Of a DNA stretch of 64,000 nt, positions 26,592 through 34,451 are shown one piece after another. The number at the start of each line of letters is the position of its first letter. The stretch's first letter is position 1. The stretch lies in assembly GCF_009742725.1 (NCBI RefSeq), contig NZ_WPHG01000001.1, forward strand, positions 186,001-250,000, given 5' to 3'. A program made the translations under genes and the position numbers. The notes below the pieces were generated by a model. The model was given only the letters and a program-made list of their open reading frames with translations, ran no database searches and was not told the DNA's origin. Source of the DNA: Nitratireductor arenosus. Its GTDB lineage: Bacteria; Pseudomonadota; Alphaproteobacteria; Rhizobiales; Rhizobiaceae.

Positions 26592-27869
26592 TCAGATTTC
26601 CAGTCCGTAATTTTCGCGGAGCGCGCGCGTGGCGTCCTCGAAGGAGCCGTCCGTTTCCGGCAGGCCCTCGCCCGCCCCGTCGACATCCTTCATTCCGCTC
26701 GCAGTCGCCAGACAGACCACCGGGCCGTCGGGCAGCCGTTCGCGAGCGGCCTGTTGGCGCAGGCCGGCGAGCCCGGCCGCGGCGGAGAATTCCACCCAAA
26801 GCCCCGACTGCGCGAGCTTGGCGCGCGCGGCCTCGATCTCCTCGTCGTCCATCGCGAGAGCGGCGCCACCGCTTTCCAGGATCGCGCGGCGGCCGCGCAG
26901 TCCGCCGACCGGTGTGGCGATCGACAGCGCCTTTGTGCTGCCGTTGGGCGACGGCACGCTTACGACAGGCTGATCGTCACGCATGGCACTGTGGAGAGGA
27001 CCGTAGACGGTCGATTCGCACGAATAGAGCTGCGGAACGCGCTCTATCAGCCCCAACGCCCTGAGTTCGGCGAACCCTTTCCACACGCCGTAGAGCAGTT
27101 CGCCGTAGCCGGTGGGCACGAAAACCGACCCGGGCGCATTTCCGCCGAGATCGCGGAAGATCTCGTAGGCGATCGACTTGTAGCCCTCGATCGCGAACGG
27201 ATGTCCGGTATGGGCCTGTGGCGTCAGATTGCTGACCGGATGGAATCCGGTCTTGGCCTGCAGCCGGGCCATCAGGTCCCAGCGGCGTTCGGACGGTACG
27301 GCGAGTGCCGCGGCGCCATAGGCGGCAACGAAGCGCTGCATGGCGAGCGGCGCGGTGGAACTCGCCAAGACGATGCAGGGCAGGCAGGCCGCGGCCGCGT
27401 AGGCCGAGGCCGAGGCGCCGTGATTGCCGGATGAGGCAACGATGACGCCCGGCGCGCCGTCGAGCTGCGCGGCGCTGACGGTACAGCGGTTGAGACGGTC
27501 CTTGTGGCTCCAGGTCGGATTGCGGCCCTCGTCCTTGATGAAGACGGGACGGTCTATGCCGGCCCAATCGGCAAGCGCCGCCAGTTCGAAGAACGGCGTT
27601 TCGCCCTCACCCAGATTGGTTTGCGGCGTCAGCGGCGGCATCAGCGGGCCCCATGCGCCAAGCCCGAGACTGGGGCCGCATCGCGGCGCGTCAAACAGGC
27701 TCACGTCCAGCGCGGAATAGTCGAAATCCAGCTCCAGAGGCCATGGCAGCGACGGATCGGCGTCCCGGCGAAACTCACCGACCCGCGGCGGAAACAGCGG
27801 AAAATCGACGGAGAGGTCGCCCATCGCGGTTTGCCGAAGCGCCAGGGAGTGGGTGTGCTTGGTGTGCAT
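26592..27869 (-). CDS. threonine-synthase-like PLP-dependent enzyme (fold type II)
   Basis: 425 residues. NLGEGETPFFEL and the PLP-lysine motif TWSHKDRL (the Lys of SHKD) are followed by VASSGNHGASASAYAA and VPTGYGELLYG, the order seen in threonine synthase and related beta-eliminating lyases. A classical thrC would normally sit with hom or thrB. Here it heads a catabolic operon with TRAP and molybdoenzyme genes, so an amino-acid-like or beta-substituted intermediate is a plausible substrate. It is divergent from the IclR regulator, with a candidate operator in the gap. Confidence 0.75.
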   Translation of the reverse strand: MHTKHTHSLALRQTAMGDLSVDFPLFPPRVGEFRRDADPSLPWPLELDFDYSALDVSLFDAPRCGPSLGLGAWGPLMPPLTPQTNLGEGETPFFELAALADWAGIDRPVFIKDEGRNPTWSHKDRLNRCTVSAAQLDGAPGVIVASSGNHGASASAYAAAACLPCIVLASSTAPLAMQRFVAAYGAAALAVPSERRWDLMARLQAKTGFHPVSNLTPQAHTGHPFAIEGYKSIAYEIFRDLGGNAPGSVFVPTGYGELLYGVWKGFAELRALGLIERVPQLYSCESTVYGPLHSAMRDDQPVVSVPSPNGSTKALSIATPVGGLRGRRAILESGGAALAMDDEEIEAARAKLAQSGLWVEFSAAAGLAGLRQQAARERLPDGPVVCLATASGMKDVDGAGEGLPETDGSFEDATRALRENYGLEI

Positions 27870-27915
27870 GAGGTCAGGGAATCCAATCGCCAGTAGATGT
27901 TTCTGTTTTTGATTG

Positions 27916-27935
27916 ACCGTTCCGATTACTGGAAT
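27916..27935. promoter_or_regulatory. candidate IclR operator (TTCCG-type box) between PLP enzyme and iclR
   Basis: The 13-mer ACCGTTCCGATTA (27916-27928) is followed by CTGGAAT, giving a TTCC-N7-GGAA palindromic core. The same 13-mer recurs exactly at 30232-30244 before the LLM/F420 operon. Probably the binding site of the IclR protein encoded next door. Confidence 0.6.
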
Positions 27936-28002
27936 GTATTCACGTTATGGGTCAAGTGAGCGGCACCGTCGCCGGCTTGCCCGACAGCCAGTCGAGGTCG
28001 AA

Positions 28003-28815
28003 ATGCCGCCATCGAACGTTTCCCGGACCGACGAGATCGATCCGCGAACCCAACCCAATCTGAACCTGGCGCGCGGGCTGCGCATCCTTGAGGCATTCGA
28101 CAGCGAACATCCCGAATGGGGGGTTCGGGAATTGGCGCGCGCGCTCGACGCCAATCCGACGACCATTCACCGGCTTCTGACCACGCTTGAGAATTTCGGC
28201 TATGTCGAACACTCGAAGAACTCGCAGCGTTATCGGCTGAGCGCCAAGGTGATGCGCCTGGCCGGCCGCTACGCGGAACAAAACCCGGTTCAGGACGTGG
28301 CGCGCCGCGTGTTCGAGGAATTGTCGGGAGAGTTCGAACACAGTTTTTATCTCGGCGTCCTGAACAACTTCGAAGTGGTCTACACCGCCGTGGTGGAAGG
28401 GCGCGGCGCGCTGAAGATCTCCACCCATGTCGGAGAGCGCATCCCGCTGCACACGACCGCGATCGGCAAGGTGCTGCTGGCCGCGCAGGACGGCGCCTAC
28501 TTCGAGCGCTTCATCGCCGCCGGGCCGCTGACCCGGCGCACCGACAAGACCAAGACCACGCCCGAGGCGCTGCAGGAAGATATCGAGGAAGTGCGCCGCT
28601 CGGGCTTCGCCGTCAGCCTCGGCGAGAATTTCGAGGATATCGGCGCGATCGGCGTACCGCTCTACGACGCCCAGGGAAGCGTCGTCGCAGGCCTTTCGCT
28701 CGGCTTTCCGCTGCATCTGCTCACGACCGGACGTCTCGAAATCACCGCGCTCGTTAAGCTGGCGCAGGCGCTGTCGGCGGGCATAACCTACCGGATCGAC
28801 GGCCGGCTGCCCTGA
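28003..28815 (+). CDS. IclR-family transcriptional regulator
   Basis: About 270 residues. The helix-turn-helix WGVRELARALDANPTTIHRLLTTLENFGYVE is followed by an IclR effector domain (ERIPLHTTAIGKVLLA, SGFAVSLGENFEDIGAIGVPLY, LSLGFPLHLL). The ATG at 28003 has GAGG close upstream; an in-frame ATG at 27913 would place the start before the operator-like box and is less likely. It is the probable controller of the minus-strand PLP/TRAP/molybdoenzyme/LLM operon and of the M24 and LLM/F420 genes 2 kb away, all carrying related upstream boxes. Confidence 0.85.
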   Translation: MPPSNVSRTDEIDPRTQPNLNLARGLRILEAFDSEHPEWGVRELARALDANPTTIHRLLTTLENFGYVEHSKNSQRYRLSAKVMRLAGRYAEQNPVQDVARRVFEELSGEFEHSFYLGVLNNFEVVYTAVVEGRGALKISTHVGERIPLHTTAIGKVLLAAQDGAYFERFIAAGPLTRRTDKTKTTPEALQEDIEEVRRSGFAVSLGENFEDIGAIGVPLYDAQGSVVAGLSLGFPLHLLTTGRLEITALVKLAQALSAGITYRIDGRLP

Positions 28816-28850
28816 TCGCGGGACGTCGCTGTAAAGCTTGCCGGCCTCAC

Positions 28851-30059
28851 TCACGGCTCCACCACCATCAATTCGCGGGCCAGCCCGGTCAACAGCACGT
28901 TCGCCCCGTCATCGCCCAGCACGAAGGGATCCTCGACATGGATGCCGCCGGTCCCGAACTCGTAGTAGGGCGTCTCGACATTCAGCACCATGCCGGCCTC
29001 CAGCACCAAATCGTTGCCTGGAGTGAGAACCGGCTTTTCATAGATCTCCGCACCGATGCCGTGCCCGACATGATGACGCCGATAATGCGGGATGCCCGCC
29101 TGACGGACCCCGTCGACCATCAGGTCGAAAAGCGCGCCGGCGGTCATGCCGGGGCGCGCTGACTCAATCGCCACATCCTCGCCGTGCTTGAGGGCGGCGT
29201 AGTAGGTCGCGACCCGCAGATCGGGCTCGCCGAAGGAAACATTGCGCGCGATATCGGACCAGTAGCCATCGCGCGTACAGGCGACGTCGAACCAGATCGT
29301 ATCGCCCTTGCGCAACCGGGTCAGGTCGGGCAGCACCTGCCCGCCGACGCCGTTGCGCCCGAACCGGATCATGGTCAGTTGCGGGATCGCCCCCTGCGAG
29401 GCGATCGCCCGGTTGAACTCGAGCATCATCCCGCGCTCGGTCACGCCCTCCTCAAGCACCGCGACAACGGCGCGGATCGCCTGCTCGGTGGCAGCCGCGG
29501 CGCGGCGCAGGCGGCGGACCTCCTCCGCCGTCTTGACCCGCCGCGTCCAAGACAGAAGGTCCGAAGCATTCGAAAACCGCGCCTCCGGCAACAGACGCCG
29601 GAGCTCCTCGCCGATACCGGGTTTCATGCCGTCCTCGTCGAGACCGATATGCCCGCGCGCGAGCCCCGCCGCCTTGAGCGCGGAGGCCAGCGCGGCAGCC
29701 GGCGCGCCCGACGAAGCAAGCTCCACCGAGGCCGCCTTGAGCCGCGCCTCGGCTTCCGTCAGCCGCAACGGCCCGTCGTCACGCATTTCCCGATAGAACG
29801 TGCCGAAAGTCGCCGCGACCTCGACACCATCGAAGGAATCGAGCACCTGATCGACCTCGCCGACGCTCGACACGAGCTTCGCGCCGCCGGTCGAGCCGGC
29901 GGTCACGAAGGCGTAGCAATTCCCGAAATAGGGATGGATCTTCAGGGAGACGCTGCCGATCCCCGTGAAGTAGCGGACGTTCTCGAATGTGGCAGCGACA
30001 ACCGCGTCGACTTTATTTTCCGCAAGAGCGCGGTCCAGACGTTCGCGGTTCAACAGCAT
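28851..30059 (-). CDS. M24-family metallohydrolase (Xaa-Pro peptidase/creatinase fold)
   Basis: 402 residues. An N-terminal creatinase domain (NVRYFTGIGSVSLKIHPYFGNCY) is followed by the pita-bread catalytic domain with all five dinuclear-metal ligands: Asp258, Asp269 (FDVACTRDGYWSDIAR), His333 (HHVGHGIG), Glu362 (NVETPYY) and Glu376 (HVEDPF). The complete set fits a peptidase/prolidase rather than a metal-free creatinase. The ATG at 30059 has GGAGAAAG upstream; a longer frame to 30104 would contain the palindrome at 30082-30100 and is rejected. It may hydrolyse an amide or peptide-like intermediate of the F420-linked pathway. Confidence 0.82.
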   Translation of the reverse strand: MLLNRERLDRALAENKVDAVVAATFENVRYFTGIGSVSLKIHPYFGNCYAFVTAGSTGGAKLVSSVGEVDQVLDSFDGVEVAATFGTFYREMRDDGPLRLTEAEARLKAASVELASSGAPAAALASALKAAGLARGHIGLDEDGMKPGIGEELRRLLPEARFSNASDLLSWTRRVKTAEEVRRLRRAAAATEQAIRAVVAVLEEGVTERGMMLEFNRAIASQGAIPQLTMIRFGRNGVGGQVLPDLTRLRKGDTIWFDVACTRDGYWSDIARNVSFGEPDLRVATYYAALKHGEDVAIESARPGMTAGALFDLMVDGVRQAGIPHYRRHHVGHGIGAEIYEKPVLTPGNDLVLEAGMVLNVETPYYEFGTGGIHVEDPFVLGDDGANVLLTGLARELMVVEP

Positions 30060-30081
30060 GCACTTTCTCCAACCGATCGAG

Positions 30082-30100
30082 TGTACCGTTTTTCGGAACA
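30082..30100. promoter_or_regulatory. candidate IclR operator (TGTACCG-N5-CGGAACA)
   Basis: Near-perfect inverted repeat: 6 of 7 positions match between arms, 5-base T spacer. It lies 23 bases before the M24 start codon. Its CGGAAC arm is the complement of the GTTCCG element in the boxes at 27916 and 30232. TGTTCCG-like palindromes are common for IclR-family proteins. Confidence 0.6.
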
Positions 30101-30231
30101 CCATTTCGATATTTTCAGGTTAGAGGACGCTAGCCTGACATGTCAACATCTGTTACCACGAACTTCAGATTTGCAAAATTGACCTACCGAAGCTTGACAA
30201 AGGAATTTCCGCGCCTGATGATTTTCGCAAC

Positions 30232-30250
30232 ACCGTTCCGATTATCGAAT
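30232..30250. promoter_or_regulatory. candidate IclR operator before the LLM/F420 operon
   Basis: Exact copy of the 13-mer ACCGTTCCGATTA found at 27916-27928, followed by TCGAAT, 29-47 bases before the LLM oxidoreductase start. Suggests one regulator coordinates this operon with the PLP/TRAP/molybdoenzyme operon. Confidence 0.6.
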
Positions 30251-30278
30251 TAACGTGCGGACATAGGGAAACGAAACC

Positions 30279-31283
30279 ATGAAAGTAAGCGTAGGCCTGC
30301 CGACCGGCATGGAAGGCATGATGTACCCGGTGCCGTTTGCCGGAGTTCATGACCTAGTGGACATGGCAAAGCGAGCGGAAGCGCTGGGCTACGATTCCGT
30401 GTGGGGCAACGACCACATGACGACCCAGCAATATGTCCGCGAGGAATTTTCCCAGGCGCCCAATTTCTGGGAGATCCTGTCGACCTACGCCTATATCGCC
30501 GCCGAAACGACCTCGTTGCGGCTGGGCACCGGCATGCTGGTCCTGCCGATGCGGCGCGACATCGTCGTGGCGGCCAAGCAGATCGCCACGATCGATCATC
30601 TCAGCCGCGGTCGTCTGGAGATCGGCATCGGCATCGGCGCCTATCGCGAGGAGTTCGAGGCGCTGCATCCCGGCTGGAAGGTTCATCGCGGCCGTATGGT
30701 CGAGGAGGCGTTCCAGGCGCTCGACCTGCTTTACAACCAGCGCTCCGCCAGTTTCGACGGCGAGTTCTACAAGTTCAACGATATCGAGATGTACCCCAAG
30801 ACGTTCCAGCCGGTCTTGCCGACCTATGTCGGCGGCAACAACGTCAACGCCCTGCAGCGCACCGTCGACTACGCAACCGGCTGGCTGCCGGCCTGCCTCG
30901 CGGTTGAGAAGCTGCGTGAGAACGTCCAGAAACTGCACGCCCTGGCCGAACAGAAGAACCGCGATCCCAAACAGATCGAAGTGGCGCCGCAATATGTCGT
31001 CTATGTCGGCCGCACCCGCGAGCAGGCCATCGCGCGGTTCCAGGAAAGCCAGATGCACAAGCATCTTGTCTCGCTGTCACAGTCGACGCTGAAGGATCAG
31101 GGCGAGGTCCGGCACGAGGACATCAACCTGATCGGCACTCCCGAGCAGGTGATCGAGAAGGCGCAGGCGCTCAAGGCAGCCGGCGCGACCCATCTTCTGG
31201 GACTGTATTTCGCCGTCAACACCCTGCCGGAACTCTACGACCAGATGGAAATCTTCGCCAAGGAAGTCGTGCCGCACATCTGA
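30279..31283 (+). CDS. LLM-class F420/flavin-dependent oxidoreductase (second)
   Basis: 334-residue luciferase-like TIM barrel. YDSVWGNDHMTT, LRLGTGMLVLPMRRDIVVAAKQIATIDHLSRGRLEIGIGIG and PTYVGGNN are the family motifs around the cofactor phosphate and the substrate pocket. A longer insertion around FSQAPNFWEILSTYAYIA follows the first motif. It is the first gene of the operon that continues with npdG and the cof/fbi genes, the strongest contextual sign in the window for true F420 use. Substrate unknown. Confidence 0.85.
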   Translation: MKVSVGLPTGMEGMMYPVPFAGVHDLVDMAKRAEALGYDSVWGNDHMTTQQYVREEFSQAPNFWEILSTYAYIAAETTSLRLGTGMLVLPMRRDIVVAAKQIATIDHLSRGRLEIGIGIGAYREEFEALHPGWKVHRGRMVEEAFQALDLLYNQRSASFDGEFYKFNDIEMYPKTFQPVLPTYVGGNNVNALQRTVDYATGWLPACLAVEKLRENVQKLHALAEQKNRDPKQIEVAPQYVVYVGRTREQAIARFQESQMHKHLVSLSQSTLKDQGEVRHEDINLIGTPEQVIEKAQALKAAGATHLLGLYFAVNTLPELYDQMEIFAKEVVPHI

Positions 31284-31325
31284 AGCGACGTCCGACATCC
31301 CGAGCAAGGCAAGGACATTCGAGAC

Positions 31326-32006
31326 ATGACTGACATAAAAAGCATAGCTATCGTGGGCGGCACAGGCGCGCTCGGCGGCGGGCTGGCCATGGCCTGCGCA
31401 CGCGCCGGGCTCACCGTTTTCATCGGTTCGCGCGACGTGGCGCGGGCCGAGGCGGCCGCCGCTGAAATCGCCGAAAGCACGGGCGCGAAAGTCGTCGGGC
31501 TCGACAATGTCGCTTGCGCGGAGGCCGGCGAGATCGTGGCCATCACCGTGCCCTCGGCCAGCCACGTGAGCACGCTGGAGACCATCGCCGACAAGGTCGC
31601 GGGTAAGATCGTGCTCGACACCACCGTACCGCTGGTGCCGCCGAAAGTGGCGCGCGTCCAGATGCCTCCCGAGGGCTGCGCGGCCAATCGGGCGGCTGCG
31701 ACGCTCGGCCCGCAGGTACGGTTGGTGACCGGTTTTCACAGCGTGTCGGCGCAGAAGCTGCGCAAGGGCGAAAAGATCGACGGCGACGTGCTGCTGTTTT
31801 CCGACGACGTGGCGGCCCGCGAGACGATCGTGGCGCTGGCGGACCGGATCGGCCTGCGCGGCATCCATGCCGGGCCGCTCGCCAACTCGGTCGCCGCCGA
31901 GGCGCTGACGTCGGTGCTGATCGGTATCAACAAGCGCTACAACATTCCGGAAGGCGCCGGCATCGTCGTCACCGGAATCCGGGACAAGGCCGCCGAACGG
32001 GCGTGA
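31326..32006 (+). CDS. npdG: NADPH:F420 oxidoreductase (NpdG/Fno)
   Basis: 226 residues. The N-terminal GGTGALGGGLA at 11-21 and GSRDVARAEAAAAEI match the Fno nucleotide-binding fold, and FHSVSAQKLR the F420-contact region seen in NPD(F420) reductases. It transfers hydride between NADPH and F420; in aerobic bacteria it usually makes F420H2. The gene precedes cofE with a GTGA/TGATG overlap. It therefore supplies reduced cofactor for the LLM enzymes in this neighbourhood. Confidence 0.87.
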   Translation: MTDIKSIAIVGGTGALGGGLAMACARAGLTVFIGSRDVARAEAAAAEIAESTGAKVVGLDNVACAEAGEIVAITVPSASHVSTLETIADKVAGKIVLDTTVPLVPPKVARVQMPPEGCAANRAAATLGPQVRLVTGFHSVSAQKLRKGEKIDGDVLLFSDDVAARETIVALADRIGLRGIHAGPLANSVAAEALTSVLIGINKRYNIPEGAGIVVTGIRDKAAERA

Positions 32007-32782
32007 TGACCGGGATCGGACCCATCCATATCCTAAGGCTGGCCGGCCTGCCGATGATCGGGCCGGACAGCGATCTCTGCGTGGAAATCGCGGGCGCGAT
32101 GGAGCGCAGCGCCATCGCCTTGCAGGACGGCGACATCGTCGTGGTGGCGCAGAAGATCGTCAGCAAGGCGGAGGGCCGCAAGCGAGCCTTGAACGACTAC
32201 GTTCCCTCGCCGGCCGCGCGCGACCTCGCCGGCACGGTCAACAAGGATGCCAGACTGGTCGAGGCCGTCCTGTCGGAAAGCCGCGCCGTCATCCGCGCCG
32301 TCCCAAACGTGCTGATCGTCGAGCACAAGCTCGGGCACATCATGGCCAATGCCGGCATCGACCAGTCCAATGTCGAAGCGGACGGCGCAGACGGCGAGAC
32401 GATCCTGCTCCTGCCCGAGGATCCCGACGCCTCCGCCCGCGCGCTGCGCGACCGGCTTCGCCCGCACGGCGTCGAGCGCATCGGCGTGGTCATCTCCGAC
32501 AGTTTCGGCCGACCCTGGCGGATCGGCACGACGGGAATCGCGATCGGCGTCGCCGGTGTTCCGGCTGTCGTCGACCGGCGCGGCGAGCAGGACCTGTTCG
32601 GACGGGTGATGCAGGTGACGGAAGTCGGCTTCGCCGACGCGGTTGCCGCCGCCGCGTGCCTGGCAATGGGCGAAGGCGCGGAAGCGATCCCGGTCGCGAT
32701 CGTGCGCGGGCTCGACTGGCAGGCCGGCGTGCACGACGCCAGCGACGGGCTGCGCGATCCGGAAAGGGACCTCTTCCGATGA
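32003..32782 (+). CDS. cofE: coenzyme F420-0:L-glutamate ligase (CofE)
   Basis: About 258 residues. GDIVVVAQKIVSKAEGR, VPNVLIVEHKLGHIMANAGIDQSNV, LLPEDPDASARALR and VVISDSFGRPWRIGTTGIAIGVAG are the metal- and GTP-site motifs of CofE. It adds the glutamate tail to F420-0. It is a single-domain protein, lacking the C-terminal nitroreductase-like dehydro-F420 reductase found in actinobacterial FbiB. GTG at 32003 or ATG at 32006 can serve as start, both overlapping the npdG stop. Confidence 0.9.
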   Translation: MMTGIGPIHILRLAGLPMIGPDSDLCVEIAGAMERSAIALQDGDIVVVAQKIVSKAEGRKRALNDYVPSPAARDLAGTVNKDARLVEAVLSESRAVIRAVPNVLIVEHKLGHIMANAGIDQSNVEADGADGETILLLPEDPDASARALRDRLRPHGVERIGVVISDSFGRPWRIGTTGIAIGVAGVPAVVDRRGEQDLFGRVMQVTEVGFADAVAAAACLAMGEGAEAIPVAIVRGLDWQAGVHDASDGLRDPERDLFR

Positions 32783-33756
32783 GCCGCACCGCTTTCTCAA
32801 CCGCTGCCGACGGCCGCGTCGTTGCGCTGTGCGGCGGCATCGGCGGCGCCAAGCTGGCGCTCGGCCTGTCGCGCGTGGTGCCGTCCGACAGGCTGACCAT
32901 CATCGTCAATACGGGCGACGATTTCCGCCATTTCGGCCTGCATGTCAGCCCCGACATCGATACCGTCACCTATACGCTCGCAGGCCGCTCCAACCGCGAC
33001 AGCGGCTGGGGCCGCGACGGCGAGAGCTGGCGTTTCATGGAGGCCGTCAAGGAACTGGGCGGCGAGAGCTGGTTCGGGCTCGGCGATACCGATCTCGCCA
33101 CCAAGGCCGTGCGCACCCAGCGTCTGGCGCAGGGCGCGCGGCTGACCGAAATCACCGGCGAGATCGCCCGCGCCCTCGGCGTCGGCTGCACGATCCTGCC
33201 GGCGACCGACGATGCCGTGGCCACGATCGTCGACACCGACGAGGGCGCCCTGCCCTTCCAGCATTATTTCGTCGGCCGGCGCTGGCAGCCGCGGATTCGC
33301 GCCCTGCGTTTCGACGGCGCCGAGCGGACGCGCCCGACCCGGGAAGCGCTGGCCGCGCTCAGCGCCGAGCCCCTCGCCGCGCTGGTGATCTGCCCGTCCA
33401 ACCCCTATCTGTCGATCGATCCGATGCTGGCGATCCCCAGCCTGCGCGCCGCGATCCGCGCCGTGCGCGCGCCGGTTGTGGCGGTGTCGCCGCTGGTCGG
33501 CGGCAAAGCCGTCAAGGGTCCGCTTGCCAAGATGATCGGCGAACTCGGCCACGCAGCAACGCTGCAAACGATCGCCGACCACTATGCGGATTTCCTCGAT
33601 ATCCTGATCGCCGACGAGGCCGACAGCGGCGCCGCGGTGACCGGCCCGAAAACCCTGTTCGCGCCAACGCTCATGCATGGCCTCGAGCAGTCCGTGGCGC
33701 TGGCCCGCACGGTGCTCGCCGCAGCCGACGCCCACGCAGCGGACGCAAAATCATGA
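32779..33756 (+). CDS. cofD: 2-phospho-L-lactate (or PEP/3-PG) transferase CofD
   Basis: 325 residues. CGGIGGAKLALGL at 18-30, NTGDDFRHFGLHVSPDIDTVTY and WFGLGDTDLATKAVRTQRL are the FO-binding and nucleotide-site motifs of CofD. It transfers the phospho-acyl moiety from the guanylylated donor made by CofC to FO, giving F420-0 or a variant. The start overlaps cofE (ATGA). Which donor it uses (2-phospholactate, PEP or 3-phosphoglycerate) cannot be read from the sequence. Confidence 0.92.
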   Translation: MSRTAFSTAADGRVVALCGGIGGAKLALGLSRVVPSDRLTIIVNTGDDFRHFGLHVSPDIDTVTYTLAGRSNRDSGWGRDGESWRFMEAVKELGGESWFGLGDTDLATKAVRTQRLAQGARLTEITGEIARALGVGCTILPATDDAVATIVDTDEGALPFQHYFVGRRWQPRIRALRFDGAERTRPTREALAALSAEPLAALVICPSNPYLSIDPMLAIPSLRAAIRAVRAPVVAVSPLVGGKAVKGPLAKMIGELGHAATLQTIADHYADFLDILIADEADSGAAVTGPKTLFAPTLMHGLEQSVALARTVLAAADAHAADAKS

Positions 33757-34451
33757 GCCGCGGCGCCTGGGCCCTGATTCCGGTCAAGGAAGGCGCGCGG
33801 GCCAAATCCCGCCTCGCCGGCATCCTGACGCCGCGACAGCGCACCGACCTGCAGCAGGCCATGCTGCTCGACCTGCTCGACGAGCTGCGTGCTTCGCAGC
33901 TTCTGTCCGGCATCGCGCTCTGCGGTCCCGATCCCGCGACCGCGACCCTGGCCGCGCGATCCGGTCACACCTTCATCCACCAGCCCACCGGCACCGACGG
34001 GCTCAACGCCGCCGTCGCCTTCGCGACCCGCACCCTCTCATCCAGCGGCGCGCGGATCGTGGCCGTGCTGCCCGCCGACCTGCCGTTTCTGGACAGCGCT
34101 GAACTGGACATCGCCATCGCCGCCGCTGCGCTGGCGCGCGTCTGCGCGGTCGTGCCGGACCGGCACGGCACGGGTACCAACGGCCTCGTTTTTCCGGCAT
34201 CGACGCCGCCCGAGTTCCGTTTCGGCCCGGACAGTTTCCGTCGCCATCTCGACCGACCCAGCGACCGGCGCCTGCCGCCGAGGCGCGCGCTTCGCCTCGC
34301 CTCGCTGGCCTGCGACATCGACCTGCCGAACGATCTGGAACAGTTGCGCGACGCGGTATCGGGCGACAGCGCCCACAGAGCTCGCGCTCTGGTCCGCGCA
34401 TTGCCACGACACAACCGCGCCCAGGGCACGAAAGAGGAGATTGTGCAATGA
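33753..34451 (+). CDS. cofC: 2-phospho-L-lactate guanylyltransferase-type enzyme (CofC/FbiD)
   Basis: 232 residues. IPVKEGARAKSRLAGILTPRQR at the N terminus, VLPADLPFLDSAEL in the middle and the C-terminal GTGTNGLVFPASTPPEFRFGPDSFRRH are typical CofC/FbiD motifs of the nucleotidyltransferase fold. It activates the three-carbon acid with GTP for CofD. The start overlaps cofD (ATGA) and its stop overlaps fbiC (ATGA). The tail beyond residue 200 is Arg-rich and poorly conserved-looking. Confidence 0.88.
   Translation: MSRGAWALIPVKEGARAKSRLAGILTPRQRTDLQQAMLLDLLDELRASQLLSGIALCGPDPATATLAARSGHTFIHQPTGTDGLNAAVAFATRTLSSSGARIVAVLPADLPFLDSAELDIAIAAAALARVCAVVPDRHGTGTNGLVFPASTPPEFRFGPDSFRRHLDRPSDRRLPPRRALRLASLACDIDLPNDLEQLRDAVSGDSAHRARALVRALPRHNRAQGTKEEIVQ

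Noticed and set aside
26592-27869. Housekeeping threonine synthase
   Set aside because: The fold motif is present, but neighbours are catabolic and no hom or thrB is adjacent; recorded as a threonine-synthase-like enzyme.
30165-30350. 61-codon minus-strand frame across the LLM promoter region
   Set aside because: Covers the candidate operator and the LLM start codon, has no domain, and no neighbouring gene supports it.
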